Below are positions 41,842-50,959 of a stretch of 64,000 nucleotides of DNA, in pieces; the first letter of the stretch is position 1, and every line of letters starts with the position of its first letter. The stretch comes from JAICKM01 sp038228295 (GTDB lineage Bacteria > Chloroflexota > Chloroflexia > QHBQ01 > JAICKM01). Position numbers and translations under genes: made by a program. The stretch is from the NCBI GenBank assembly GCA_038228295.1, contig JBBRPH010000023.1:1-64000 (forward strand), in the 5' to 3' direction. The notes under the pieces were generated by a model, which saw nothing but the letters and a program-made list of their open reading frames with translations, ran no database searches and was not told where the DNA came from.

Positions 41842-43992
41842 CTACGGCGTCGCGGTTGCCGTCACGGTAGCCGTGGCGACGCTCGTGGCCGTCCGGGTCG
41901 GGGTTAGCACCGGCACGGTCACGGTGACGGTCGGCACGATACTGGTAACAGTCACTGTCGGCGGCACGGCGGTGCTGGTGACGGTCGCCGGCACAGCGGT
42001 GCTGGTGACCGTCGGCGGGGTGCCCGTCACCGTCACTGTCGGCGGCACGGCGGTGCTGGTAGCCGTCGCCGGCGTAGCGCTCACTGTCGGGTTCGCGCAG
42101 GCGCTCTGGCCGCTGGTCAGGGCCAGATAGACGATCTTGGACACCTGGCCGCGCGTCGCGCTGTTGACGGGGCGGAAGGTGTTATCATTATAGCCGCTGA
42201 TGATACCGTGGCACACAGCGGTCTCGATGAAGGGGTAGAAGACATTGTTGGGTGCCACATCGGTGAAGGTCGGGGTCACCGGATTGCGGAGGGTCCAGCC
42301 TGCGGCGCCGACCACGATCTTCGTTAACTGGCCGCGCGTCACCAGATCAGCGGGTCGGAAGTAGCGACGGTTGAACTGATCGCACAGTTCATTAGGGCGG
42401 GTGCCGCAATCATAGCCGCTGATGATACCGGCATGGTTAGCCGCTTCGATCTGCGGGAAAAACACGTTAGACGGCAACACATCGGCAAAGGTGTAGCCCC
42501 CCAGCGGCGGCACGTAAGCCGGCAGGTTGAAGCCTAACGCCACGATCTTCGCCAACTGGCCGCGCGAGGTATTGTTGTAGGGCCGGAAGGTGCAGTCGCT
42601 GTAGCCGCTGATCACGTTGCGGCTCACCAGGTAGTTTACGGCAGCGTAGAAGTAATCCGACGAATTCACGTCGCTAAAGCGCCCGACCGTACAGGGGGTA
42701 GGCGTAACGGTCAGGGTCGGACTAGCGGTAGCCGTTGCCGTCGCAGTCGGCGTCAGCGTCGCAACCGCCGCTGTAACATCGGTATAGGTATACCAGTTGC
42801 CGAAATAGCCGCCGTTGTTGTAGTTGCTATTGCCGACGATATGGGCCACTTCGCCACGCCCGGCGACAGTGTTCACATCAATATCGGGATAGCGCACAGC
42901 GGCCCCGCCGAATTGCGAAAACAGTTGCTGCGGGCGGCTAAAGAGTGTACCTTTGCCTTCGACGTAATAGGCGAGCGCAACCCCACCTAACGCTGTGTCG
43001 TCCTGATAGACAATATGGGCCGTACCGGACTGATCCACCGAGATATTGTAGCCGTTACCGGCCGTATCGCCGGATGTGCGGAACAATTGGACCAAGTTAG
43101 GACTCCAGCCACCGTCAGGGGTCCATTCGCGATACCATACGTCACGGCCCTGGCCGCTGGGGGGATCAATCTGGTCCCAGATGATGCGGATGCCGCCAAA
43201 CGGATCTGCGGCAAAGCGCGGGGCATAGCCCTGGCGATCGAGCGGCGCAACATCCGTGACGGGTCCCCACCTACCGCTCAGATCGCGCGTCTGCACCAGT
43301 ACATCGGTGGATTCGCGCTCGAACCAGCCGACCATCACTACGCCGTCTTTACTGACCCCGATAGTGAAACCGGCGGCAGTGGCACTGAACGGGCCGGGCA
43401 CATCCTCGCGGTTCGACCAATGTACGCCGTCATCGCTATACTGATAGGACGCGCCGACATTGTTGCGGGCGTACAGCGCATACATCCGGCCGCTCGGCGT
43501 GGTCGCCATATCGGTGACTTTATAGGCTTGCGGTGGGTAGGTGTCGCTACCCGTAATGGTGTCTACATTCCACGGCGTCGCGCCGATGCCGGGATCTTTT
43601 AAGCCGCGCATGAGGCGCGCGCTACCGTCGCCGAAGCTGTGATACCACTCGGCCCAGACACGGCCTGCGCCGTCATGGTGGATCACCGGGTTACCGATGC
43701 CCGTGCCGCTGCTGTCGAACGTATCGGTGCTGAAGTTATTGAGATAGAAGCCGGTGTTCGACTCGCGCGTGACGTCCTGGCCTTTGACGGCCACGATACT
43801 AACGCTACCATCGGGGCCGGCGGCGATGCGCCCCACCCCGTTATAGTCGGCCGTGGCTGAGAGCGGCGGGGCGAAGCTGAAGGCGGGCGCATTAGTGCCG
43901 GGCGCGACGATATTAGCCGCCGGCTTAGCCTCTACAACCCCCACCAGGGTGCAAAGTGCAGCCAGACCGGCCGCAGCGAAAACTCGTTTCAT
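41842..43992 (-). CDS. Secreted SLH-domain protein (copy 2)
   Basis: 716 residues from ATG 43992 (MKRVFAAAGLAALCTLVGVVEA, a signal peptide; GGGAG about ten bases upstream). The ~400-residue N-terminal beta-rich region matches copy 1 (GRMYALYARNNVGASYQYSDDG). Three SLH repeats with TRGQ/SRGQ motifs follow (about 440-640); the middle one carries an 11-residue insertion (RPNELCDQFNR). The chain ends in a TATPTV-type low-complexity tail and lacks the IPT/TIG domains of copy 1. It is downstream of the second LamG-like gene. Confidence 0.85.
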   Translation of the reverse strand: MKRVFAAAGLAALCTLVGVVEAKPAANIVAPGTNAPAFSFAPPLSATADYNGVGRIAAGPDGSVSIVAVKGQDVTRESNTGFYLNNFSTDTFDSSGTGIGNPVIHHDGAGRVWAEWYHSFGDGSARLMRGLKDPGIGATPWNVDTITGSDTYPPQAYKVTDMATTPSGRMYALYARNNVGASYQYSDDGVHWSNREDVPGPFSATAAGFTIGVSKDGVVMVGWFERESTDVLVQTRDLSGRWGPVTDVAPLDRQGYAPRFAADPFGGIRIIWDQIDPPSGQGRDVWYREWTPDGGWSPNLVQLFRTSGDTAGNGYNISVDQSGTAHIVYQDDTALGGVALAYYVEGKGTLFSRPQQLFSQFGGAAVRYPDIDVNTVAGRGEVAHIVGNSNYNNGGYFGNWYTYTDVTAAVATLTPTATATATASPTLTVTPTPCTVGRFSDVNSSDYFYAAVNYLVSRNVISGYSDCTFRPYNNTSRGQLAKIVALGFNLPAYVPPLGGYTFADVLPSNVFFPQIEAANHAGIISGYDCGTRPNELCDQFNRRYFRPADLVTRGQLTKIVVGAAGWTLRNPVTPTFTDVAPNNVFYPFIETAVCHGIISGYNDNTFRPVNSATRGQVSKIVYLALTSGQSACANPTVSATPATATSTAVPPTVTVTGTPPTVTSTAVPATVTSTAVPPTVTVTSIVPTVTVTVPVLTPTRTATSVATATVTATATP

Positions 43993-44013
43993 TGAAGCGT
44001 GTCTCCCTCTCAA

Positions 44014-44835
44014 TTAGTGGCCGGCGGCGCTGACGCGCACATTGTCGAAGCGGGTATGGCTATCGGCCCAGGCATACAACCCAATTTGCCCGCTGTGCAG
44101 CGTGCTGTTTTGCACATCGAACAGCGGCGTGCCGTTTACCCAAACCTGCTGACGGCCGGCGACACTGCTTACGCGCAGCGTCTGCCAAATATTAGGCGTG
44201 TAGCCGGGATAGAGCGAAACCGGAGCCTGGGCCAGCACCGTGACGGTCTTGCCTTGTACCAGTTCCAGCACCGCTTTGGGGGCTGCGTTAGGCAGGTTGT
44301 AGAACAATTGGACGCGGTAGAAGCGGTCGCCTTGCACGGCCCAGACGAGGCCCGTGCCTTCCCCACTGCGCGGCAGAACGTTGGCTTCCAGGGTCACATC
44401 ACCCCAGGTCTGGTCGCCGGCCACGAAATAGGCTTCGTCAAGCGGGGTATCCAGGTTGACATCGCCGGCCATTTCCAGCGCGTTGTCTTTAATCAGCCAG
44501 ACGCCGGGCTGTTCGCTGCTCGGCAGAACGGAGGCGCGCCAACCGCTGGTGCTGCCGGCGTTAAAATCGGCACTGAACAGCACCGGACCGGGCGCGCTCG
44601 GCAGGCCGGGAGCCGCCGGCACGATCAGTGGCTTATCGGGCGCGCCGGGAGGCCGCCAGCCGTCGTTCACTGAGACAACAGTGACCGGCGGCACGACCAC
44701 CGTGCGTGCGGCAAGTGCGGCACTACCGGCCGTTGCGCCCGCCGTGTGCCGGGGGCCGGCCGGCCATGCACCGACCACACCGGCGGTCGTGACGGCAAGA
44801 GCCGCTACCGCTGTGGCAATTTGCCATTTCTTCAT
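44014..44835 (-). CDS. Secreted LamG/DUF1080-like protein (copy 2)
   Basis: 273 residues, signal peptide MKKWQIATAVAALAVTTAGVVG. About three quarters of the residues match the copy at 40830-41618, including LPRSGEGTGLVWAVQGDRFYRVQLFYN and GLYAWADSHTRFDNVRVSA. The N-terminal linker before the sandwich is longer. AAAGGAG lies ten bases upstream of the ATG. It forms the first gene of the second LamG-SLH unit, with the SLH gene 21 bases downstream. Confidence 0.75.
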   Translation of the reverse strand: MKKWQIATAVAALAVTTAGVVGAWPAGPRHTAGATAGSAALAARTVVVPPVTVVSVNDGWRPPGAPDKPLIVPAAPGLPSAPGPVLFSADFNAGSTSGWRASVLPSSEQPGVWLIKDNALEMAGDVNLDTPLDEAYFVAGDQTWGDVTLEANVLPRSGEGTGLVWAVQGDRFYRVQLFYNLPNAAPKAVLELVQGKTVTVLAQAPVSLYPGYTPNIWQTLRVSSVAGRQQVWVNGTPLFDVQNSTLHSGQIGLYAWADSHTRFDNVRVSAAGH

Positions 44836-45054
44836 GAGGACTCGTCTCCTTTGCTATCGGTTCTATTTCGTGTGACACCTATCAGGGTAGATGCCTCTCG
44901 TATTCCCATCTCTCCGGCCGCAAGGGGTAAGCTCACCGACGCAGCGGTGGCGTGGTAGCAGGGGGAAGGGAGTGATGGGGAGTTGCCAGGTAGCCGGCGC
45001 ACAATACCGGCGCTGGTGAAGGTGTTACCCACAGGTTCTATCAGACATCATTTC
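44836..45054 (-). other. Leader of LamG-SLH unit 2
   Basis: About 210 bases between promoter and gene. A GCGCCGG...CCGGCGC-type hairpin is near 44995-45020. I recognise no riboswitch; the rest of the gap (45085-45246) holds nothing evident. Confidence 0.3.
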
Positions 45055-45084
45055 AGTATACCCAAACCTGTCGGCTAGTGTCAA
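45055..45084 (-). promoter_or_regulatory. Sigma-70 promoter for LamG-SLH unit 2
   Basis: Minus strand TTGACA (45084-45079), 18-base spacer, TATACT (45060-45055). Confidence 0.8.
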
Positions 45085-45246
45085 ACGGATCAACGGTGTG
45101 CAGGCGGCCTAGTGGACCCCGTAGCCCGTGCCGGCGGCGTTTTACAGACGGCACTTTCCCCTTACTTTACTTAACGAACCGCGCGGCGGGCGGTTGCAAC
45201 ACGGATCTAAAAGCGGGTATCAACAAAAGGTCAAAACGGGGCCGCG

Positions 45247-47445
45247 TCAGGGCGCTGCGGGCACCCAGCCCAACTCCGCGAGGCCGACGCGCAGCACACG
45301 GGCATCCGTGCCGCCGCCGCCGGCCGGGCTGGCGCCGGCGGCCGCCACGCGCAGCAACACCGCCTGCGGGCCGGCGGGCCAGGCGAACGCTGGTGTGGTC
45401 AACGGGTGCAGGGTGCCGTCGGCAGGCACTATGGCGGCGAGCAAGAGGTGGTCGCCGGCCCATACCTCCAGCCGGCGCGGCACAGCAAAAGCGGCCGCCT
45501 GGAAGGTCAGCCGCCCCACTGCCGCAGCGGGGCTGAATACACACACGTCGGCTTCCGGATCGGCCAGCCAGCGAAACAGGCGACCGGCACGCCGTTCGGG
45601 GTCATACCAGCCGCCGCCGAGTTGCAGATAACGGGGTGGCGCGGCGGCAGGTCGCAGGCGGTAGGTGGTGGCCGTTGCGTCGTCGGCCAACGGGGTGCCG
45701 AGCCGAGCGGCCAGGCTTTGCAAGGGGCCGAGTTGGTCGGGCGGCAGCGGATCGCCGTTCGCCGGATCGGCGCTGCGCGACTTGTAGACGGCCAGGAAGC
45801 CCGCGCCCTGCCCAGCCAGGATGCCCGGCAGCAGGCTCCCGGCGGTGGGGGTCACGATGTCGCGCGCCGGCAGGTCGGGATAGGCACGCAGGGCCGCGAA
45901 GGGCGAGCAAGCATCGACATAGGGATCGGCGACGGTGCGCGACAAGTAGCCGGCGGCAATGGGCCGCCCATGCGCGGTCTGGTAGAGCATCCGCGCCGCG
46001 TCGAGGCCACCATGTTGGGTGAACGGTAATTCGATCAGTGCGCCGGGCGCGGGATCAGCCGCCGGCGCCGCCAGGGCCGCCGGCACTCCGGCGTCGCGCA
46101 ACGGTTGGCTATGTAGCGGCATTTGCGCGATCAACAAGGCTGCTAGCCCGCTGCCCAACGCGATCCGGCGCGGGCCGCGCAACCGCCCCAGCAGCACCGC
46201 CACCCCCCCACTCGCCGCCACCCCCAGCCCGATCCAAGCCAGCGTGCTGAAGCGATAAGGCACGCGCAGCAAGCTGAACGGCGGCACCAGGCGTAACACA
46301 CTGAACGGCAAGGGCACCGCCCCACCCGCCACCGGCGCACCTCCCACCTGCAATACGGGTCCCAGCGCCAGGATGAGGCCGATTAGGGCCAGGACGAGCC
46401 AGAATAGCGCGGAGTTCGGGGTTCGGAGTTTGGAATTGACGCCCGCCGCCCGCCGGCCCACCCAGCCGCCCAGCGCCGCCAGCCCCAATGTCACCGGCCC
46501 GAGCCAGAGGAAGTCATGGATCGCCGGATTGACTGCTGCCCACCAGGGGGTACCCGCACCCAGGAGCAGGCCCGTGTGACTGGGCAGCAGAAAACTGAGC
46601 AGGTCGGCGGAGTTGTGGAGGGGTTGTCCCGCATCCACATCGGTGAACGGCGCGACCAAGCCGCTCTGCGCCGACCACCACGCCGCCGCCACATACGGCC
46701 CCGCTACCAGCAGCGCAGCTCCACCGGCCCACAGCAGCACGCGGACCGCGCGGCTGCCCCCAACTGCCGCGCGGGGAGTAGACACGGACGATCTCGTGCG
46801 CCGCCAGGTCCACAGCCGCCACAGGCCGTCAAGCGCGAAGGCCAGCAGTAGATAGCTTTCGTAATAGCCCACCGTCAGCACAGCCAGAGCGAAGGCCAGC
46901 CCGGCTAGCACCGCATCACGCCGCCGCCCGCCCGCCCAGGCACGCAGATAGAACTCTAGGCACAACACACACCAGCCCAGGTTGACAATATTCGTCTGCC
47001 CCTGGATCATCTCCGCGCTCAACGGATTGAAGCCGATGATGAGACCGCCGCAAAACGCCGCTAGGGGCTGCCCAGTGACGTAGGCGGCCAGCCGCCAGCC
47101 GGCATAACCGGCCAGGGTCAGCGCCAAGATCACACTGCTGTTATAGCCCGCCGGCAGCCCAAACAGCAGCGCGAAGGGCAGCGCGAGCAGGGTCAGCGGC
47201 AGGTCAAGGGCGTGGAAATAGAGGTCGGTACCTTGCGGATAGAACAGTAGATCCGTATGGAAGGGGTTGCTGTGCCGGGTGAGCAGCGCCGTCTGCACCC
47301 ACCACAGGTTCCACTCGTTCTGCATCCGGTCGGCGTAGTGCGGGCCCAGCGTGGCGCTGCCGAAATGCCCGATCAACGGGTAGGTGACAACCAGACTCAG
47401 GAGCGCGTAACTGCACACGACCAGCAGGTGACGGGCGGCGATCAT
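45247..47445 (-). CDS. Polytopic membrane protein, GT-C-like (paralogue 1)
   Basis: 732 residues from ATG 47445, which overlaps the upstream stop (ATGA). Membrane helices fill residues 1-440. The first loop reads YADRMQNEWNLWWVQTALL and HSNPFHTDLLFYPQGTDLYFH, an acidic-aromatic pattern similar to GT-C enzymes. A soluble beta-rich domain (about 470-730) follows, as in large arabinofuranosyl/mannosyl transferases. Close to 60% of residues match the upstream gene. Substrate unknown; a surface glycan assembly role is an inference. A heptamer-type repeat encodes a loop (NSKLRTPNSALF). Confidence 0.7.
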   Translation of the reverse strand: MIAARHLLVVCSYALLSLVVTYPLIGHFGSATLGPHYADRMQNEWNLWWVQTALLTRHSNPFHTDLLFYPQGTDLYFHALDLPLTLLALPFALLFGLPAGYNSSVILALTLAGYAGWRLAAYVTGQPLAAFCGGLIIGFNPLSAEMIQGQTNIVNLGWCVLCLEFYLRAWAGGRRRDAVLAGLAFALAVLTVGYYESYLLLAFALDGLWRLWTWRRTRSSVSTPRAAVGGSRAVRVLLWAGGAALLVAGPYVAAAWWSAQSGLVAPFTDVDAGQPLHNSADLLSFLLPSHTGLLLGAGTPWWAAVNPAIHDFLWLGPVTLGLAALGGWVGRRAAGVNSKLRTPNSALFWLVLALIGLILALGPVLQVGGAPVAGGAVPLPFSVLRLVPPFSLLRVPYRFSTLAWIGLGVAASGGVAVLLGRLRGPRRIALGSGLAALLIAQMPLHSQPLRDAGVPAALAAPAADPAPGALIELPFTQHGGLDAARMLYQTAHGRPIAAGYLSRTVADPYVDACSPFAALRAYPDLPARDIVTPTAGSLLPGILAGQGAGFLAVYKSRSADPANGDPLPPDQLGPLQSLAARLGTPLADDATATTYRLRPAAAPPRYLQLGGGWYDPERRAGRLFRWLADPEADVCVFSPAAAVGRLTFQAAAFAVPRRLEVWAGDHLLLAAIVPADGTLHPLTTPAFAWPAGPQAVLLRVAAAGASPAGGGGTDARVLRVGLAELGWVPAAP
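46404..46440. repeat. Heptamer-type repeat in paralogue 1
   Basis: Plus strand GCGGAGTTCGGGGTTCGGAG then TTTGGAATTGACG; 7-bp units. It sits at the same place in the protein as the repeat in paralogue 2. Confidence 0.6.
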
Positions 47446-49793
47446 GGCGGCGCCGCCTGCCAACGCACGGCGGCGAATCCGATACTCAGCGCCCGCGTAT
47501 CACGGCCCAGGCCGAGCGTAGCGGGTGTGACGCTACCGCTCGGCGCGATCAGGCGCACCTGTTGGGGGCCGGCAGGCCAAGCCAGCGACGGCAGCGTCAG
47601 CGTATGCAGCGCGCCGTCGCCCGGCACGGTCGTGTCCAACGCCCGCCGGTCGCCGACCCAGATCTCCACCCGGCGCGGCACGGCAAAGCTGGTCGCCTGG
47701 AGGCTGAGCGACCCCGTGACCGGCGTGGGACTAAACACGCAGAGGTCGGCCTGCGCGCCGTCCATCCAGCGGAACGGCTGCCCAGCCACCGTTTCGGGCT
47801 GGTGCCAGTCGGGACCAAGCTGAAAGAAGCGCGTGCTATAGCCCGGCGCTGGACGCACCCGGTAGGTCGTGGCGGTCGCATCGTCGGCCAGTTGTGTGCC
47901 GAGTTGCGCGGCCAGCGTTTGCAACGGTGTGAGTTGATCGGTGCCGATGCGGCTGCCGTTATTCACATCGCTAGTGTTCCACTTGTAGACGGCGATAAAG
48001 CCGACCCGGCCGGCGGCCAGTAGGGCCGGCAGTTGCGTGGCGGCCGTGGGTGTGATGATGTCGTGTGCGGGAGCATCGGGGTAGCGGCTGAACGCGCCGA
48101 ACGGCGAACACGCCTGGCGGTCGGGCGCGATGATGCCGCGCGACAGGTAGCCGCCGGTGATCGCACGCCCATGCGCGGTCTGGTAGAACATCCGCGCCGC
48201 ATCCAGGCCGCCGTGTTGGGTGAACGGCAATTCGAGCAACACACCCGGCGCGGGGTCGCGCCGCACGGCCGCCAGGCTAGACGGAATGCCGGCGGTACGG
48301 AGCGGCCATACATGGAGCGGCATTTCGAGCAGCAAAAGGGCCACCACCGCCCCGCCGGTCGCCGCCTGCCGTGTGCGGTCCCCGCGCCGCAGCAAAACCG
48401 CCGCCCCGCCGGTCGCCGCCACCCCTAGCCCGATCCAGGTCAGTGTGCTGAAGCGGAACGGCACACGCATGATATTGAACGGCGGCACCAGCCGCAGTAG
48501 GCTGAACGGCAAGGCCACCGCCCCATCGCCCACCGGCCGTCCATTCACCTGCAACACCGGCCCCAGCGCCAGGATCGCGCCCAACGCGGCCAGCACCAAC
48601 CAGAAGGCGACGGCCGGTGGGCGAAACACCGACGAGTGCTGGGTGCCTAGTGCTGAGTGCTGAATTGATGGGCGACCGGCCGCTAACTCCGGCTCCCGGC
48701 CCGCCGCCCGCCGCCGCCCCGCCCACCAGCCGAGCGCCGCCAACGCCAACGTGACCGGGCCTAGCCAGGTGAAGTCGTAAATGCTGCGCTCCACGCCCTG
48801 CCACCAAGGCGCGTGGATACCGAGCAGCCAGCCCGCCCGGTTAGGTAGCAGGAAACTGAGCAGGTCCGCCGAATTTGCTGTGGTCTGTCCCGCATCGGCG
48901 TTCGAATAGGGAATAATCTGGCCCTTGCCCAGCGACAGCCACGCCGCCAGTACATACGGTCCCGCACCCAAGATCGCCATGCCGCCGCCCCAGCCCAGCA
49001 GCCAGCCCATACGCCGTAGCAGGCGACCGCCTGCTTCCCGCACCCCTCCCGGCGGAGGGGAGGGGTGCGAGAGAGAGTCCGGCTTCCACCTTTGACCGTA
49101 GGGCGGGAGGGTTAGGGAGGTTAGGTCGCGCCTCCACCGGCACGCCCATAGTCGCCGCACCCCATCGAGCGCGAAGAACAGCAGCAGATAGCCCTCATAA
49201 TAGCCGACCGTCAGCACGGCTAGGGCGAAGAATAGCCCCATCAACACGGCATCGCGCCGCCGGCCGTCCGCCCAGGCGCGTAGGTAAAACTCCAGGCACA
49301 GGACACACGGCGCCAGGCTGAGTGCGTTGACCTGCCCTTGCACCAATGCCAGGCTTAACGGGTTGAAGCCGACGATGATACCACCGAAGAAAGCGGCCGC
49401 AGGCGGCCCAATGACATAGCGCGCCAACCGCCAACCGGCATAGCCTGCCAGCGTCAACGCCAGAATCACGCTGCTGTTGTAGCCCACCGGCAGCCCGAAC
49501 AGCGCGGCCGGCGGCAAGGCCAGGATCACCAGCGGCAAGTTGAGCGTATGAAAATAGAGATCGGCGCCCTGCGGATAAAACAGCAGATCGGTGTGGAAGG
49601 GGCTACTGTGTTGGGTGAACAGCGCCTTCTGCACCCACCACAGGTTCCACTCGTTCTGCATCCGGTCGGCATACTGCGGGCCTAGCGTGGCGCTGCCGAA
49701 GTGTAGCACCAACGGGTAGGTGACGATCAGGCTGAGGAGGCCGTAACCGAGCAGCACGAGCGCGTGCGGCACCCACGCACGGCGGCGGCTCAT
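47442..49793 (-). CDS. Polytopic membrane protein, GT-C-like (paralogue 2)
   Basis: 783 residues from ATG 49793 (MSRRRAWVPHALVLLGYG), overlapping the upstream stop by four bases. It shares the YADRMQNEWNLWWVQKAL, HTDLLFYPQGADLYFH and RLVPPFNIMRVPFRFSTLTWIGLG blocks with paralogue 1. Two extra stretches are absent from paralogue 1: about 35 residues encoded by a hairpin repeat near 49040-49135 (SLSHPSPPPGGVREAGGR) and about 17 residues from a heptamer repeat near 48635-48675 (RPSIQHSALGTQHSS). Both keep the frame open and fall in loops. Confidence 0.7.
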   Translation of the reverse strand: MSRRRAWVPHALVLLGYGLLSLIVTYPLVLHFGSATLGPQYADRMQNEWNLWWVQKALFTQHSSPFHTDLLFYPQGADLYFHTLNLPLVILALPPAALFGLPVGYNSSVILALTLAGYAGWRLARYVIGPPAAAFFGGIIVGFNPLSLALVQGQVNALSLAPCVLCLEFYLRAWADGRRRDAVLMGLFFALAVLTVGYYEGYLLLFFALDGVRRLWACRWRRDLTSLTLPPYGQRWKPDSLSHPSPPPGGVREAGGRLLRRMGWLLGWGGGMAILGAGPYVLAAWLSLGKGQIIPYSNADAGQTTANSADLLSFLLPNRAGWLLGIHAPWWQGVERSIYDFTWLGPVTLALAALGWWAGRRRAAGREPELAAGRPSIQHSALGTQHSSVFRPPAVAFWLVLAALGAILALGPVLQVNGRPVGDGAVALPFSLLRLVPPFNIMRVPFRFSTLTWIGLGVAATGGAAVLLRRGDRTRQAATGGAVVALLLLEMPLHVWPLRTAGIPSSLAAVRRDPAPGVLLELPFTQHGGLDAARMFYQTAHGRAITGGYLSRGIIAPDRQACSPFGAFSRYPDAPAHDIITPTAATQLPALLAAGRVGFIAVYKWNTSDVNNGSRIGTDQLTPLQTLAAQLGTQLADDATATTYRVRPAPGYSTRFFQLGPDWHQPETVAGQPFRWMDGAQADLCVFSPTPVTGSLSLQATSFAVPRRVEIWVGDRRALDTTVPGDGALHTLTLPSLAWPAGPQQVRLIAPSGSVTPATLGLGRDTRALSIGFAAVRWQAAPP
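48634..48682. repeat. Heptamer-type repeat in paralogue 2
   Basis: GAGTGCTGGGTGCCTAGTGC then TGAGTGCTGAATTGATGGGC. The flank GGGCGACCGGCCGCTAAC resembles that of the 24.6 kb repeat. Confidence 0.65.
49039..49069. repeat. Hairpin repeat inserted in a coding region
   Basis: Perfect 12-bp arms CGCACCCCTCCC / GGGAGGGGTGCG around a seven-base loop, within a segment that paralogue 1 lacks. Confidence 0.65.
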
Positions 49794-50959
49794 GGCCGGA
49801 TACCTAGCGCGTGCAGGGCCACCCAGGCAGCGGCATGGACCGCCGACACGCTGAGGTAGGCCGTCAGCGCCAGGCGGCGGGCGCGGCCGGCCGGCAGGTG
49901 CAGCAAGCCGTAGATCGCCACCAGCGTCAGCGCCGGCGCCGGTTGCGACAACAGATCCCAGTCGTTGCGCGGCCCGATGTCGGGGTTCCAACTGATACTA
50001 TAGAAGAACATACTCGCCGCGCCGACCGCCAGCACGCCGTAGGCCGGCACCGCCCGCGCCAGCGCCCGCACCCCCGGCCAGGCCAGCGCCGACAGCAGCC
50101 CGATGGTCAGCAACGCCAACGGCGCGGTCAGCAATTGCTCTTGCACCACCGCGCCCAGGTTGGCCCAAGAGAACAGCGCGTAATGCTCCGCGCCCTGATC
50201 GGCGGTGAACGGGTGCATCATGGTCAGCCCGTCGCCGCCGCCCAACGAACTCAGGCCGACATGGAAGCGATCCAGGTCATATCCATCGGCCAGCATCACA
50301 AAGGCTAACAGCCCCAGCGCAGCCAGACCCACGGATACCCCTTCCCAGCCCTCGCGCAGGGCCGGCCCCCGGCGCGCCCCCGCTGGGCGTTGCACCGCGC
50401 GCACCAGCCAAGCCGCCAACACCATCGGTCCCCACCAGATCGCCGAGCCGTGGAACATCGGGGTGACGGTCGCTAGCGCCCCCACCGTGCCGAAGCCCAG
50501 CCGCCCCTGCGTATACTGCCAGCAGGCCCACAGCACAAACAGACCACCTACGGCGACTAGCGAGTAGCTCTCGACATAGCCGAAAAACAGCAGGATATTG
50601 CCCAGCGCGACCAGGGCCGCCACGATAATCCAGCGCTCCCGCAACGTGCGCCCCAGCGCGCCACCGAGCAGCCACGCGCCCCCCAGATAGACCCCGCCCG
50701 CCAGCGTATCAAGCACCGCGTAAAGCTGCGACGGCAACGCCCAGATGCCGTTCAGCAAATGCCACAGCTTGGCTTTAAGATAGAAGTCCAGCAGTTCGCG
50801 TTCACGCCAGACATCGCCCGCCGTGATCTTTTTATCGAACTCCACGCTATCGCCTTCAGCATACTGTACCGGCAGCAAACTGAACAATGTCACGCCCAAC
50901 GCAACAAGCGGATAGGGGCGGCGTGCCGTGAATTGTAGCGGTGCTGATTGCGGCGTCAC
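49790..50959 (-). CDS. Polytopic membrane protein of the same operon
   Basis: About 389 residues. I chose a GTG at 50959 (VTPQSAPLQF) because GGAGG lies nine bases upstream; a GTG at 50968 is also possible. About nine membrane helices are present, with motifs FFGYVESYSLVAVGGLF and SWNPDIGPRNDWDLLSQPAPALTLVAIYGL, the latter resembling conserved loops of dolichol-type GT-C or O-antigen-ligase-like proteins. No firm family. Its 5' end overlaps the upstream gene by about 104 bases, unusually long for this operon. Confidence 0.6.
   Translation of the reverse strand: MTPQSAPLQFTARRPYPLVALGVTLFSLLPVQYAEGDSVEFDKKITAGDVWRERELLDFYLKAKLWHLLNGIWALPSQLYAVLDTLAGGVYLGGAWLLGGALGRTLRERWIIVAALVALGNILLFFGYVESYSLVAVGGLFVLWACWQYTQGRLGFGTVGALATVTPMFHGSAIWWGPMVLAAWLVRAVQRPAGARRGPALREGWEGVSVGLAALGLLAFVMLADGYDLDRFHVGLSSLGGGDGLTMMHPFTADQGAEHYALFSWANLGAVVQEQLLTAPLALLTIGLLSALAWPGVRALARAVPAYGVLAVGAASMFFYSISWNPDIGPRNDWDLLSQPAPALTLVAIYGLLHLPAGRARRLALTAYLSVSAVHAAAWVALHALGIRP

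Noticed and set aside
44832..45032. Small protein gene in the leader of LamG-SLH unit 2
   Set aside because: No ribosome site and the composition is that of untranslated leader; it overlaps the next gene start.
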